Shown here: piece by piece, positions 26,029 through 34,798 of the stretch
Layout of the letters: every line of letters begins with the position of its first letter
Numbering within the stretch: the stretch's first letter is position 1
Assembly: GCA_025350325.1 (NCBI GenBank)
Contig: JANXYB010000047.1
Span: 1 to 49,325 of the forward strand
Origin: Acidobacteriaceae bacterium
GTDB lineage: Bacteria > Acidobacteriota > Terriglobia > Terriglobales > Acidobacteriaceae
Direction of reading: 5' to 3'
Length of the DNA: 49,325 nt
Program-made: the position numbers and the translations under genes
Notes under the pieces: model-generated
Database searches by the model: none
What the model was told of the DNA's origin: nothing
What the model saw: the letters and a program-made list of their open reading frames with translations, nothing else

Positions 26029-26429
26029 GTCGCAAGTATATCGTCGGCACAAGTTTTGCAGGATGGATTGAGCTAAGGACGTGCCTGGCGACTGTGCACG
26101 GTAGAGGAGTCATTCTGGGTACGCATGGGCTCTTTCGATCCTCTACCTTTGGAGATCGGCGGGACTAGGATGAGACAAGCTGAGCTTATGTGAATGGTCA
26201 CTTGCGGTGCATTGAATTGCACAAAAACGAGGACAGATGCTGCCGTTCGGATGTATTCTCGCAGAAACAAGTTGTGCGAAAAAAGCTTCGGTTTAATTGG
26301 CTTTTAGCCCAAAAAAAGACGGCGATGAGGCCTTTCGCGCGTGGAAATCTACTGACGATGTGCGTGTCGCGAGTTCCAAAGGTTTAGAAGGCTGAATCGT
26401 ACCGAAGCCGACGCAGGAGCGGCTAAAGA
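26029..26429. promoter_or_regulatory. Divergent intergenic region with a long-range inverted repeat
   Basis: About 400 bases between the S1/P1 nuclease and hybrid kinase genes, which must hold both promoters. A perfect 9-bp inverted repeat, GGTAGAGGA at 26100-26108 and TCCTCTACC at 26139-26147, encloses 30 bases. A smaller GTGCA/TGCAC pair lies near 26207-26222. No gene or clear -35/-10 pair was found. Confidence 0.4.
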
Positions 26430-29400
26430 ATGATTGCAAAACGGGACGCCAAGCAGTCGAAGCCTACGGGGGACGAGACCTCTCCCTCGATGTGGTCTTC
26501 GCTGTCGGTGCTTGCCTTGGCAATGGCAGCAGGCGGCATCCTGGCGCGGCTTGAGGCCGGACCGCGTTTCGACTGGCTGTTGCTGATGACCGCCATGGGC
26601 CTGACGGGTGCTGTGGCTATGCGACTATTGGCCGACAGTACAGCAGAGCGCGAAGCCGCGATCAGGTACGCAGGCGACCCACTCAAAGACATGCTGGACT
26701 CAGCCGGAACGATGGTGGTGGCAATCGATCTCGATGGCCGCCTGACCTATGTGAACCCCGCTGCGGAGCGATTGCTTGGGTATCATGCGGCTGAACTGCT
26801 GAATCAACCGACCACAACCGAATTGCTGGCTCCGGGCGAAGAAGAGCGTTTGGTCTTTGAGGTTCGCAAGCTGTACGGCCTACAAAAGGCCGGCGATGAC
26901 CTGCCCGGCGGCAAGCTGGAAACGTATGCCGAGATTGTGCAGTCCCTGGCCCCCAGCCAGGTTCCCAGCTTCGAGACGCATTTGCGGCGCAAGGATGGAA
27001 AGCTGTTCCCTGTCCGCCTGCATATCTCTACGCTGCGGACGCGGACCGGCGTTCCTAACGGACTGGTCGCAGTAGCGTTGGATCAGACGATCTCTGGGGC
27101 TCACGGCGAGGGCATGCGGATTCCGCGCGACCGCTATCGCGACCTGTTTGAGAACTCTAGCGAAATGATCGCGACGCTCGACCTTACCGGCAAATTCCTC
27201 TATGCGAATCCGGCATGGCGTAACTGCTTTCATTCAGACAGGAACGTACCGCTTGAGCGGGAATCGTTCGGCGAAATCTTCGGGCCGGACTGTCGCGACG
27301 AGGTTATGGCGCTGCTGAAGCGCGCCCTTGAAGGCGTAACCATCGATCGCGCTCCCCTGCGCAGCGATACCTCTGATGGCCGCGTACTTGAACTGGAGAT
27401 GAGCCTGCATCAGCGCCGCCGGGCCGGTAAGCCACTCGCGGTGCAGTGCCTTTTGCACGACGTCACCCAGCAGAAGCAGCGCGAACATCGGCTGGCTGTG
27501 CAACTGGTCGTTAGCCAGATTGTCGCTGAAAACGTATCAGCCGAGGTTGCCACCAAGCGTGTTCTCGAGGCGCTCTGCATCTCGCAGGGCTGGGATGTGG
27601 CAGTGAAGTGGGATGTGAATGCGGAGGAAAACCGGCTCGAATTCAGCACTGCCTATGGTGTACCCGGCAAGGAGGCTGAAGGGCTGATCCAGGAGAGCAT
27701 GGGTGTCACCTTGACGCCTGGAAGCAGCCTCGCAGGACGTGCGTGGAAAGAAGGACGGCTGGTGTGGGCTGCTGATTTGTTTGCGCAGCCGACCGGGCCG
27801 AGAATGCAGGCGGCCATGCGAAGCAAAATGGCTTCAGGTTGGGCCGCACCCCTGCAGGTAGGGAACAACGTGCTCGCGGTGCTCGAATTCTATTGCCACA
27901 CGAAACTGCGCGAGGACCGCGAAACCACAGCAGCAATGGAAACTGTTGCCGGATCGTTAGGACAAATGCTGGCGCGAACGCGAGAGAGAGAGCGTGCCGA
28001 GGAATTGAGCCGACAGCAGGAAATTCTGTTGGGCTCGGTGGCTGACGGAATTTGCGGGGTGGATCGCAACGGCCTGGTACGCTTTGCCAATCCCGCTGCG
28101 GCCCGTTTGTTAGGCGCACGACCTGCCAATTTGATCGGTAAACCTGTACACCAACTGGTGCACGGCTCGGCGCCTGATGATAAGAAATGCAGCGAGGATT
28201 GTCTGTTGCGGCGGGCCTCGGGTCAGCGCAAGTCTGTCGCGGGAGAGGGCACGATTTATCGCAGTAATGGAACCGGATTCCCCGCTGAGTTTTTTCTTAA
28301 TCCGATATTAGATCAAGGCAGATTTTCAGGGTCGGTGCTCAGCTTCCGCGACATCAGCCAGCGGTACGCGCTCGATCGTATGAAAGACGAATTCGTATCG
28401 ACCGTCAGCCACGAATTGCGCACCCCGCTGACTTCGATTCGAGGGGCGCTGGGGTTGTTGTCATCTGGCATGCTCGGCACCATAAACGAAAAAGCAGCTA
28501 ACCTGCTGCGCATTGCGCTCAATAATTCTGAACGCCTGGTGCGCCTGATCAACGACATTCTCGATCTAGAGCGCACGCAGAGTGGGCGCGAGCCCCTTGC
28601 CTTCCGGCCCGTTCAATTGGGTGAGATCGTGCGTCAGGCGATAGACGGTATGCAGCCAGTTGCAGACGAGGCCGCCGTGTTGTTGATTCACGACAAGACG
28701 CAGGTTGAGATTACTGCTGACTCTGATCGTCTGTTGCAAATTGTGACCAACCTGTTGTCGAACGCCATCAAATTTTCATTGCCAAATTCAGCGGTGTCAG
28801 TGATGCTGCGCTCCGGCGCCAGCGGCGTGACGCTCTCTGTAATTGACCAGGGGCGTGGTATTCCGGCCGACAAACTCGAAGCGATCTTCGGGCGGTTCCA
28901 GCAAGTCGATGCTTCCGATTCTCGTCAAAAGGGTGGCAGCGGCCTTGGCTTGGCTATCTGTCGCGCTATTGTGATGCAGCATAGCGGGCGCATCTGGGCA
29001 GAACGAAATCCGGTGCGCGGATCGACTTTCAGAGTGTTTCTTCCTTATCAGCCCGCAGCGGTCAAGACAGAGACCGGAGAGCCCAGTCCACCCGCACATG
29101 GTGCGGTGCTGATTGTCGATACTAACGGAAGCACACGTCCGCTCATTACCGATCAGTTGGCACGCTTTGGATATCGCATTGTCGAGGCTACAACCGTCGA
29201 TCAAGCAGTAGCAGTCGCGCATGACGGAGTTGCCGCGATCGTGCTCGATACTACGCTCCACGGTATCAACGGATGGGAACTTTTGCCCCTCTTGCGCCGC
29301 GAAGATCCGGAAGCGCACACCCCGATCGTGCTGCTTGGAATTGCAAGCCAAACAACCACGCCAGAGCTCAATTCGAAGGTAGAGAGGTTGTTCCCTCGTC

Positions 29401-29867
29401 CAACGGACGACGCATTGTTGAGGGAATTGACACGATCGCTTTGCATACCGGGTGAGACGGCGCGCGTGCTTGTAGTTGAAGACGATCTGGATTTAGGCCA
29501 GGTGATTGCCGAAATATTCACGCGCGAGACCATTAATGTTCGCGTTGCTCATACGCGCCAGGCGGCGCTCGATGAGTGCCTCACCTTCCAGCCGCATCTA
29601 TTGGTGCTAGACATTGGCTTGCCCGACGGCGACGGATTCAACGTTGTGGACTGGCTGCGGCAACATGATGATCTGAACCGCATGCCGCTCGTCGTTTACT
29701 CCGCACACGGGCTGACGCAGGCAGAGCGCATGCAACTCGTTCTCGGGCTAACTCACTTTTTAGCTAAAGCGAGCGTTGAGCCGGATCAACTTGAAGCACT
29801 GGTTTTGACAATGCTGCGGAGTTCGAAGGATGTCGAGGAATCTATCCCAGAAGTTTCGGCGACTTGA
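26430..29867 (+). CDS. Hybrid sensor histidine kinase (TM-PAS-PAS-GAF-PAS-HisKA-HATPase-REC-REC)
   Basis: An 1145-residue kinase. Two membrane helices at about residues 22-40 and 48-68 anchor it. PAS domains follow at about 85-220 and 230-345, GAF at 355-515 and a third PAS at 528-645. The dimerisation domain carries phosphorylated His661 (SHELRTPL), and the ATPase domain shows NLLSNAIKFS (N box), DQGRGIP and GGSGLGLAI. Two receivers end the protein. REC1 (about 890-1005) is degenerate: IVDTNGS replaces the acidic pair and the lysine motif reads FPRP. REC2 (about 1010-1130) is intact, with VVEDD, LVLDIGLPDGDG and a lysine in FLAKAS. A single-domain response regulator and an HPt gene follow, so a multistep phosphorelay is likely. 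The signal is unknown; the PAS and GAF domains suggest cytoplasmic ligands. Confidence 0.9.
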   Translation: MIAKRDAKQSKPTGDETSPSMWSSLSVLALAMAAGGILARLEAGPRFDWLLLMTAMGLTGAVAMRLLADSTAEREAAIRYAGDPLKDMLDSAGTMVVAIDLDGRLTYVNPAAERLLGYHAAELLNQPTTTELLAPGEEERLVFEVRKLYGLQKAGDDLPGGKLETYAEIVQSLAPSQVPSFETHLRRKDGKLFPVRLHISTLRTRTGVPNGLVAVALDQTISGAHGEGMRIPRDRYRDLFENSSEMIATLDLTGKFLYANPAWRNCFHSDRNVPLERESFGEIFGPDCRDEVMALLKRALEGVTIDRAPLRSDTSDGRVLELEMSLHQRRRAGKPLAVQCLLHDVTQQKQREHRLAVQLVVSQIVAENVSAEVATKRVLEALCISQGWDVAVKWDVNAEENRLEFSTAYGVPGKEAEGLIQESMGVTLTPGSSLAGRAWKEGRLVWAADLFAQPTGPRMQAAMRSKMASGWAAPLQVGNNVLAVLEFYCHTKLREDRETTAAMETVAGSLGQMLARTRERERAEELSRQQEILLGSVADGICGVDRNGLVRFANPAAARLLGARPANLIGKPVHQLVHGSAPDDKKCSEDCLLRRASGQRKSVAGEGTIYRSNGTGFPAEFFLNPILDQGRFSGSVLSFRDISQRYALDRMKDEFVSTVSHELRTPLTSIRGALGLLSSGMLGTINEKAANLLRIALNNSERLVRLINDILDLERTQSGREPLAFRPVQLGEIVRQAIDGMQPVADEAAVLLIHDKTQVEITADSDRLLQIVTNLLSNAIKFSLPNSAVSVMLRSGASGVTLSVIDQGRGIPADKLEAIFGRFQQVDASDSRQKGGSGLGLAICRAIVMQHSGRIWAERNPVRGSTFRVFLPYQPAAVKTETGEPSPPAHGAVLIVDTNGSTRPLITDQLARFGYRIVEATTVDQAVAVAHDGVAAIVLDTTLHGINGWELLPLLRREDPEAHTPIVLLGIASQTTTPELNSKVERLFPRPTDDALLRELTRSLCIPGETARVLVVEDDLDLGQVIAEIFTRETINVRVAHTRQAALDECLTFQPHLLVLDIGLPDGDGFNVVDWLRQHDDLNRMPLVVYSAHGLTQAERMQLVLGLTHFLAKASVEPDQLEALVLTMLRSSKDVEESIPEVSAT

Positions 29868-29971
29868 GTTTATCAAATACACTTTCAGATACGATCTCTT
29901 AGGGATTTTGGAATAGTCACATTTGCTGTTAGGTCTGCACTCAACAAGGGCGTTGGCTTGGAGAAGTAATT

Positions 29972-30343
29972 ATGCACCGCATCCTGATCATTGATGACGA
30001 AGACGACATCCGCGAAGTGGCCGCACTCAGCCTTGAAACCGTAGCCGGCTGGGAAGTGATGGTCGCAAGTTCGGGGGCCCAGGGCCTTATTCGCGCCTCG
30101 TTCTACCAGCCGGACGCAATTTTGCTCGATGTGATGATGCCGGGAATGGATGGCCCAACCACATTTCGAGAGTTGCGTAAGAACCCAGCCACAGCGCACA
30201 TTCCGGTGCTCTTACTTACGGCCAAGGTCCAAGCCAGCGACCGTCTTCGCTTTGCCGATCTCGGTGTGGAGGCGGTGCTGGTGAAGCCCTTCGATCCCTT
30301 GACTCTATCGACGCAAGTAGCGGGCATACTGGGCTGGAACTGA
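29972..30343 (+). CDS. Single-domain response regulator (CheY-like)
   Basis: A 123-residue stand-alone receiver. Acidic Asp8-Asp9, phosphoacceptor Asp53 (LLDVMMPGMDG), Thr83 (LLLTAK) and Lys105 (VKPFDP) are all in place, so it should be phosphorylatable. It has no output domain, so it acts by protein contact or as a phosphate shuttle. It lies 104 bases after the hybrid kinase and 14 bases before the HPt gene. GGAG precedes the ATG. It might also serve as CheY for the che operon, which lacks one; context favours the kinase next door. Confidence 0.9.
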   Translation: MHRILIIDDEDDIREVAALSLETVAGWEVMVASSGAQGLIRASFYQPDAILLDVMMPGMDGPTTFRELRKNPATAHIPVLLLTAKVQASDRLRFADLGVEAVLVKPFDPLTLSTQVAGILGWN

Positions 30344-30357
30344 AAGGCGTAGGGATA

Positions 30358-30690
30358 GTGGCAGCTTCAGAAGTCCCATCACTTGCCGAGGCAATGGCTC
30401 GACTATGGGCGAAGCACCTTCCGAAATTAGCGGAACGCGTCGCCAACCTTGAAACCGCGGCTGCTGCTCTCACTGACGGTACGCTTACAAGATCGGGCCG
30501 TGAGGAAGCAAGTTCACAAGCGCATAAACTGGCGGGCGTGCTCGGCACGTTTGGCTTGCATGAGGGTACGATTCTGGCCCGCGAGGCAGAGGCGGCATAT
30601 CTCGTCGATCCTCAAAACAACGCAGAAATCGCCGTGCGCATGGGCGAGGTGGCTGCGGAATTGCGGGCCATGCTCTCAACCCACCGATAA
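30358..30690 (+). CDS. HPt (histidine phosphotransfer) protein
   Basis: A 110-residue all-helical protein starting with GTG, preceded by AGGG. SQAHKLAGVLGTFGL contains the phosphorylated His56 and matches the HPt consensus H-K-L-x-G-x-x-x-x-x-G. It would carry phosphate between the REC domains of the upstream kinase and the single-domain regulator or another regulator. The three genes run in one direction with short gaps, so they are probably co-transcribed. Confidence 0.85.
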   Translation: MAASEVPSLAEAMARLWAKHLPKLAERVANLETAAAALTDGTLTRSGREEASSQAHKLAGVLGTFGLHEGTILAREAEAAYLVDPQNNAEIAVRMGEVAAELRAMLSTHR

Positions 30691-30742
30691 CCGTCACGCG
30701 CCACCGTGAGATCTCGGGCCCTTAGCAATTACACTCGTCTTG

Positions 30743-32149
30743 ATGACACGTTCCGACTCATCCGCGCGGCAATTAGACCTCAGCTTCGAGGCATCGCAGA
30801 CCGCGCGTCGCGTCTGGCCAGTGCGCGATCTGGTCGAACAGGTCTGTGCGCATGTTGAAACTAAGTACGCGGATATTTGGGTCGAGGGTGAAATTTCAAA
30901 CTTCCGGCCCGCGCCCTCGGGACACCTGTACTTCACTCTGAAGGATGCCGACGCACAGCTCCCAGTTGTGCTTTTCCGTCGCCAGGCGCTGTTGCTGCGA
31001 TTTCGTCCTGAAGATGGACTGCATGTATTAGTGCGCGGCCGCGCAAGTGTTTATGCGCAGCGCGGCCAGTTGCAATTGGTCGGTGAGACGATTGAGCCCG
31101 TCGGTGCAGGTTCTCTACAACTTGCTTTTGAGCAACTCAAACAACGTCTCAAGACCGAAGGGTTATTTGAATCCGACCGCAAGCGGCCTCTTCCAGCCTT
31201 TCCGCGGACCGTCGGCATCATTACATCGCCAACCGGTTCAGTGATCCGCGATTTTCTGAATATCGTTAGCCGCCGCCATTCCGGACTTAACGTGCTTCTC
31301 TTCCCCGTCTCGGTGCAGGGCGAACAAGCGGCCGCCGATCTAGAGTCGGCGCTGGCTGAATTGAATAGGCTCGGACTTGTGGACGTGATCGTACTAGCGC
31401 GGGGAGGCGGATCGCTTGAGGATCTCGCCGCTTTCAATAGTGAACGCGTGGCCCGCGCGATTGCTGCGTCCGCTTTGCCTGTGGTCGCTGCGATCGGCCA
31501 TGAGACCGACTTTACGATCGCCGATTTCGTCGCCGATCTGCGCGCGCCTACTCCATCAGCGGCAGCCGAGTTGATCACGGAGGCGCAACATCGCATCGCA
31601 GAGCGCGTTGCAAACTTGGTGAGCAGGCTTGAGCGCGCAGCCCGGTTTCAGATGTTGCGTGCACGTCAAAAACTTGAACGCGTCCCGGTAGACCGCGTCG
31701 AAGGCCGCATATCGTCCTTGATGCATCGCTTGAATCAGCATCTCGACGACCTCTGCCTTACGATGGACGAATCACTGAGGACTTCAGTTCGGCTGTGCCA
31801 GCGCCAAGTTGCAGAATTGGCAGCGGCGGTGTTACATCATGATTCACGTCAGAGACTAGGCAGAACAAGAGAGCGGCTAAGCTCCGACCGCACACGCCTT
31901 GATCGTTCGCTTGAACGAACGCTACGTGGTACGGCAGGTCGATTGAACGCGCTCGATGCGCGTTTGCATTCTCTGTCGCCGCTAGCAGTGCTGGAGCGTG
32001 GATACGCACTTGTGCTCGGAGCGGATGGCGTCCTGATTCGATCTGTCGCGCAGATTGCCGCAGGCGATAGCATCAATACGCGTCTGAGCGATGGTGAATT
32101 TTCGAGCCGAGTCCAAAAAACAGTGCTCGGAAGAGTCAATAAGAAGTGA
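30743..32149 (+). CDS. xseA: Exodeoxyribonuclease VII large subunit
   Basis: A 468-residue protein with the expected XseA layout. An N-terminal OB-fold (VWPVRDLVEQV to about residue 110, including WVEGEISNFRPAPSGHLYFTLKD) is followed by the catalytic domain with GIITSPTGSVIRDFLNI, VLARGGGSLEDL and AAIGHETDFTIADFVADLRAPTPSAAAE. A coiled-coil C-terminus ends in LERGYALVL. Together with XseB it degrades single-stranded DNA in both directions. No xseB lies in the window. The ATG at 30743 is preferred over a TTG one codon earlier. glmM starts four bases after its stop. Confidence 0.93.
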   Translation: MTRSDSSARQLDLSFEASQTARRVWPVRDLVEQVCAHVETKYADIWVEGEISNFRPAPSGHLYFTLKDADAQLPVVLFRRQALLLRFRPEDGLHVLVRGRASVYAQRGQLQLVGETIEPVGAGSLQLAFEQLKQRLKTEGLFESDRKRPLPAFPRTVGIITSPTGSVIRDFLNIVSRRHSGLNVLLFPVSVQGEQAAADLESALAELNRLGLVDVIVLARGGGSLEDLAAFNSERVARAIAASALPVVAAIGHETDFTIADFVADLRAPTPSAAAELITEAQHRIAERVANLVSRLERAARFQMLRARQKLERVPVDRVEGRISSLMHRLNQHLDDLCLTMDESLRTSVRLCQRQVAELAAAVLHHDSRQRLGRTRERLSSDRTRLDRSLERTLRGTAGRLNALDARLHSLSPLAVLERGYALVLGADGVLIRSVAQIAAGDSINTRLSDGEFSSRVQKTVLGRVNKK

Positions 32150-32153
32150 GGCT

Positions 32154-33527
32154 ATGAGAACAGGCACACGACGCCGGCTTTTTGGCACCGACGGCATTCG
32201 CGGCATCGCAGGCGAAGCTCCTTTGGATGCTACAACGATCTACTCGACCGGCTTGGCAATCGGTCATTCGCTACATGGAAAACCGGGAGCCAAGGTAATT
32301 TTAGGCCGCGACACGCGCGAGTCGAGTGCATGGATCGCCGCCATGCTCTTGGCAGGGGTACGCGAAACCGGCGTAGGCGTTGCGAGTGCGGGGATCGTGC
32401 CCACCCCGGCAGTCGCATTTCTCGCGCGCGCGCATGGCTTCGATGCGGGTGTCGTGATCAGTGCCTCGCACAATCCGTGGCGCGATAACGGCATCAAGCT
32501 TTTTGGCCCTGATGGATTCAAATTGCCCGACGCGATTGAGCTTGGAATTGAAAACGAGATTCACCGTCATGCAGAAGACGCGGTCGCTCCCAATCCTGCA
32601 AAGTTACCGCCCGTCGTTGACGATCCCAAGTTGCAAGAGGACTACATTCAGTTCCTCATCGATGCGGTACCGGGACTGAGCCTCAGTGGATTACGAATCG
32701 TTGCGGACTGCGCCAATGGATCAGCAGCAGCAGTTGCACCAGAGCTTTTTGCGAGATTGGGCGCTGATATCCCCGAGAAGTTTCGGCTCATTAACATCTC
32801 TCCCGACGGGCGCAACATCAACGATGGTTGCGGTGCTCTTCATCCCGAGCGGGTTGCGACAGAAGTTACGTCGCGCGGCTTCGCGCTGGGCGTAACGTTT
32901 GATGGCGACGCGGATCGCTGCATGTTATCCGGCGCGCAGAATAACATCGTAAACGGCGATGCGATTCTGCTCATGGCTGCGCGAGACCTCAAGGAGCGCG
33001 GCCTACTTACCGGCGACTTAGTCGTTGCCACCACCATGTCGAACATGGGCCTGGAGGCGGCTCTGAAGCGCTCTGGTATTCGCATGCTCCGCGCTCCTGT
33101 CGGTGATCGCTACGTGCTCGAGCAGATGCAATTGCACAGTGCGGCCTTGGGCGGCGAACAATCCGGCCACATCCTGTTTCCGCATCTGGCAACTACCGGG
33201 GACGGACTGCTGACCGCGCTGGTGGTGCTCGATCTGCTCGCACGTACCGGCAGTAGCATTGAAGAGCTCACTGCAGACCTCAAGGTTTTTCCGCAGGTAA
33301 TCGTGAATGTAAAAGTGCGCGAGCGCAGACCGCTTGAAGGGATTCCAGCAGTGGCAGCGCGCATTCGCGCAGCAGAAGAGGAATTGAAAGATGCGGGGCG
33401 CGTAGTAATTCGCTACTCGGGCACGGAGACTCTCGCTCGCGTGATGATTGAAGCGGAAAGCGATGAGGCAATGCGCAGACACGCGGACGCTATCGCCGAC
33501 GCCATCCGTGACGAGCTTGGCGCTTGA
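32154..33527 (+). CDS. glmM: Phosphoglucosamine mutase
   Basis: From ATG 32154 (GAGG just upstream, overlapping the xseA stop) the product has 457 residues. GlmM marks are complete: RLFGTDGIRG at the N-terminus, catalytic Ser105 in SASHNPWRDNGIK, the magnesium loop DGDADRC, the sugar loop GGEQSGHI and the C-terminal phosphate-binding RYSGTET. It converts glucosamine-6-phosphate to glucosamine-1-phosphate, feeding UDP-GlcNAc for peptidoglycan and lipopolysaccharide. Its last 115 bases overlap, on the opposite strand, the end of a glycosyltransferase-like gene. Confidence 0.95.
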   Translation: MRTGTRRRLFGTDGIRGIAGEAPLDATTIYSTGLAIGHSLHGKPGAKVILGRDTRESSAWIAAMLLAGVRETGVGVASAGIVPTPAVAFLARAHGFDAGVVISASHNPWRDNGIKLFGPDGFKLPDAIELGIENEIHRHAEDAVAPNPAKLPPVVDDPKLQEDYIQFLIDAVPGLSLSGLRIVADCANGSAAAVAPELFARLGADIPEKFRLINISPDGRNINDGCGALHPERVATEVTSRGFALGVTFDGDADRCMLSGAQNNIVNGDAILLMAARDLKERGLLTGDLVVATTMSNMGLEAALKRSGIRMLRAPVGDRYVLEQMQLHSAALGGEQSGHILFPHLATTGDGLLTALVVLDLLARTGSSIEELTADLKVFPQVIVNVKVRERRPLEGIPAVAARIRAAEEELKDAGRVVIRYSGTETLARVMIEAESDEAMRRHADAIADAIRDELGA

Positions 33528-34783
33528 GTAAGTTCTCTGCCAACAGCGGAATTCTTTGCTCCGTATCTAAGTTGGACGACACTATCGATGAAGTACCCCG
33601 CCGGCAGCAATGATAGCCACAGCACCGGATAGCGGTACCGCACATCGCTTACAACTATGTAATACATGAGCGGATAGATGAGAAGGCTAGCCAGTATGAA
33701 GAGTGTGATCCTCTCGCGTCTGTAGGCCATCCAAATTAAACCAGGAACTGAGAAAATCGTCGCCACCCAAATCAACACAGATTTGAGCGGGTGATTCGCC
33801 TGCGCTGGAAACCAGAAATCGCGAAGACGAGCTGCTGTAAGATGAACGAACTTCTCGGGATGGCTGCGCATCCATTCCTTTGCATCTGCAGTCCGCCTCC
33901 TGTCGTATTCAACTTCGCCCAGGGTGTGTAGTGTTTGCGCTTCGTGCAAACTCATGTTCGGATGATGCGACAAATAACAGCCGGTGAGCTCCTCTTCATT
34001 TAGGCTGGGACTTGCGCAATCGTTGTTCGACGCATAGAGAGTCATTCCGAGATTGCTTCTCACTATAAAGTGTCCTAGCTGTTCGTAATTGCGCAAACTC
34101 CAGGAGAAGATGACGACCGCGAGCATCATAATGACAACAGCGAAATACAAAATCGTTTGTTTTACCGACGCTCTCCTAAACACGCACAGATAAGCGACCC
34201 ACGTCATAACGATCAGCATCGAAGATGGGTTCAATAAAAACAACGCGCTGACGAGCAGACCTGCTGCAATGGCCGGGATCAGCTTGTTCTTCTTTATCGT
34301 CGAGGCGGTCAACAGGCAAAACAATATGAGCGCGGCAACCGTATAACTTACGTCCCAGCTCGGCATCAGTTGCACCGCAAGAATCCAGAAGACTGATGCC
34401 GCTATCCCCGGGCGAGAGTCTCGATAAAAGAGTATAGAGATTCGCGGAAGCCACGCAGCCGTTAGCGCATTCGCGAAAATATTGCCGAGCGTCGCGGCAA
34501 GCGCTACGAATGGGGCGCTCAGAACCTTCATGAACAGGGCCAGCAGCAACGGATACAGCGGCGGGTTCGCTGCCGAAGGTCCTGTGTCGAGAACATAAAA
34601 AGGATTGGCGTACGCCCCATGACTCGCCAGATTGTGCGCCAAGGCGACCATCTCAAATCCAGCGCCGAATGGCACCGTCATCGACAGGTTTAATACACCG
34701 ACCACTGAGCCAACGATGAATAGCACAAACGATAGGTTTGCGTTGCGGATCGCGACCGATGGATTATCTTGAGAATCAAACAC
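33413..34783 (-). CDS. Multi-pass membrane protein, GT39/ArnT-like glycosyltransferase
   Basis: A 456-residue protein with about ten membrane helices. The first helix is followed by a large loop with FGAGFEMVALAHNLASHGAYANPF and ANPPLYPLLLALFM, a pattern like the periplasmic loop of PMT/ArnT-type transferases that use polyprenyl-phosphate sugars. A second soluble loop holds four histidines (about residues 265-300). The last 38 or so residues (after GRELTQAPSSS) are read antisense to glmM and look unlike a natural tail. The original stop was probably lost and translation runs on to the next one. It begins with GTG 15 bases after polA on the same strand. The sugar acceptor is unknown. Confidence 0.65.
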   Translation of the reverse strand: MFDSQDNPSVAIRNANLSFVLFIVGSVVGVLNLSMTVPFGAGFEMVALAHNLASHGAYANPFYVLDTGPSAANPPLYPLLLALFMKVLSAPFVALAATLGNIFANALTAAWLPRISILFYRDSRPGIAASVFWILAVQLMPSWDVSYTVAALILFCLLTASTIKKNKLIPAIAAGLLVSALFLLNPSSMLIVMTWVAYLCVFRRASVKQTILYFAVVIMMLAVVIFSWSLRNYEQLGHFIVRSNLGMTLYASNNDCASPSLNEEELTGCYLSHHPNMSLHEAQTLHTLGEVEYDRRRTADAKEWMRSHPEKFVHLTAARLRDFWFPAQANHPLKSVLIWVATIFSVPGLIWMAYRRERITLFILASLLIYPLMYYIVVSDVRYRYPVLWLSLLPAGYFIDSVVQLRYGAKNSAVGRELTQAPSSSRMASAIASACLRIASSLSASIITRARVSVPE

Positions 34784-34798
34784 GCTGGAGTGAGCCTA

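Noticed and set aside
26168..26200. CRP-like TGTGA/TCAC site upstream of the hybrid kinase
   Set aside because: The half-sites are 4 bases apart rather than 6, so the spacing does not fit.
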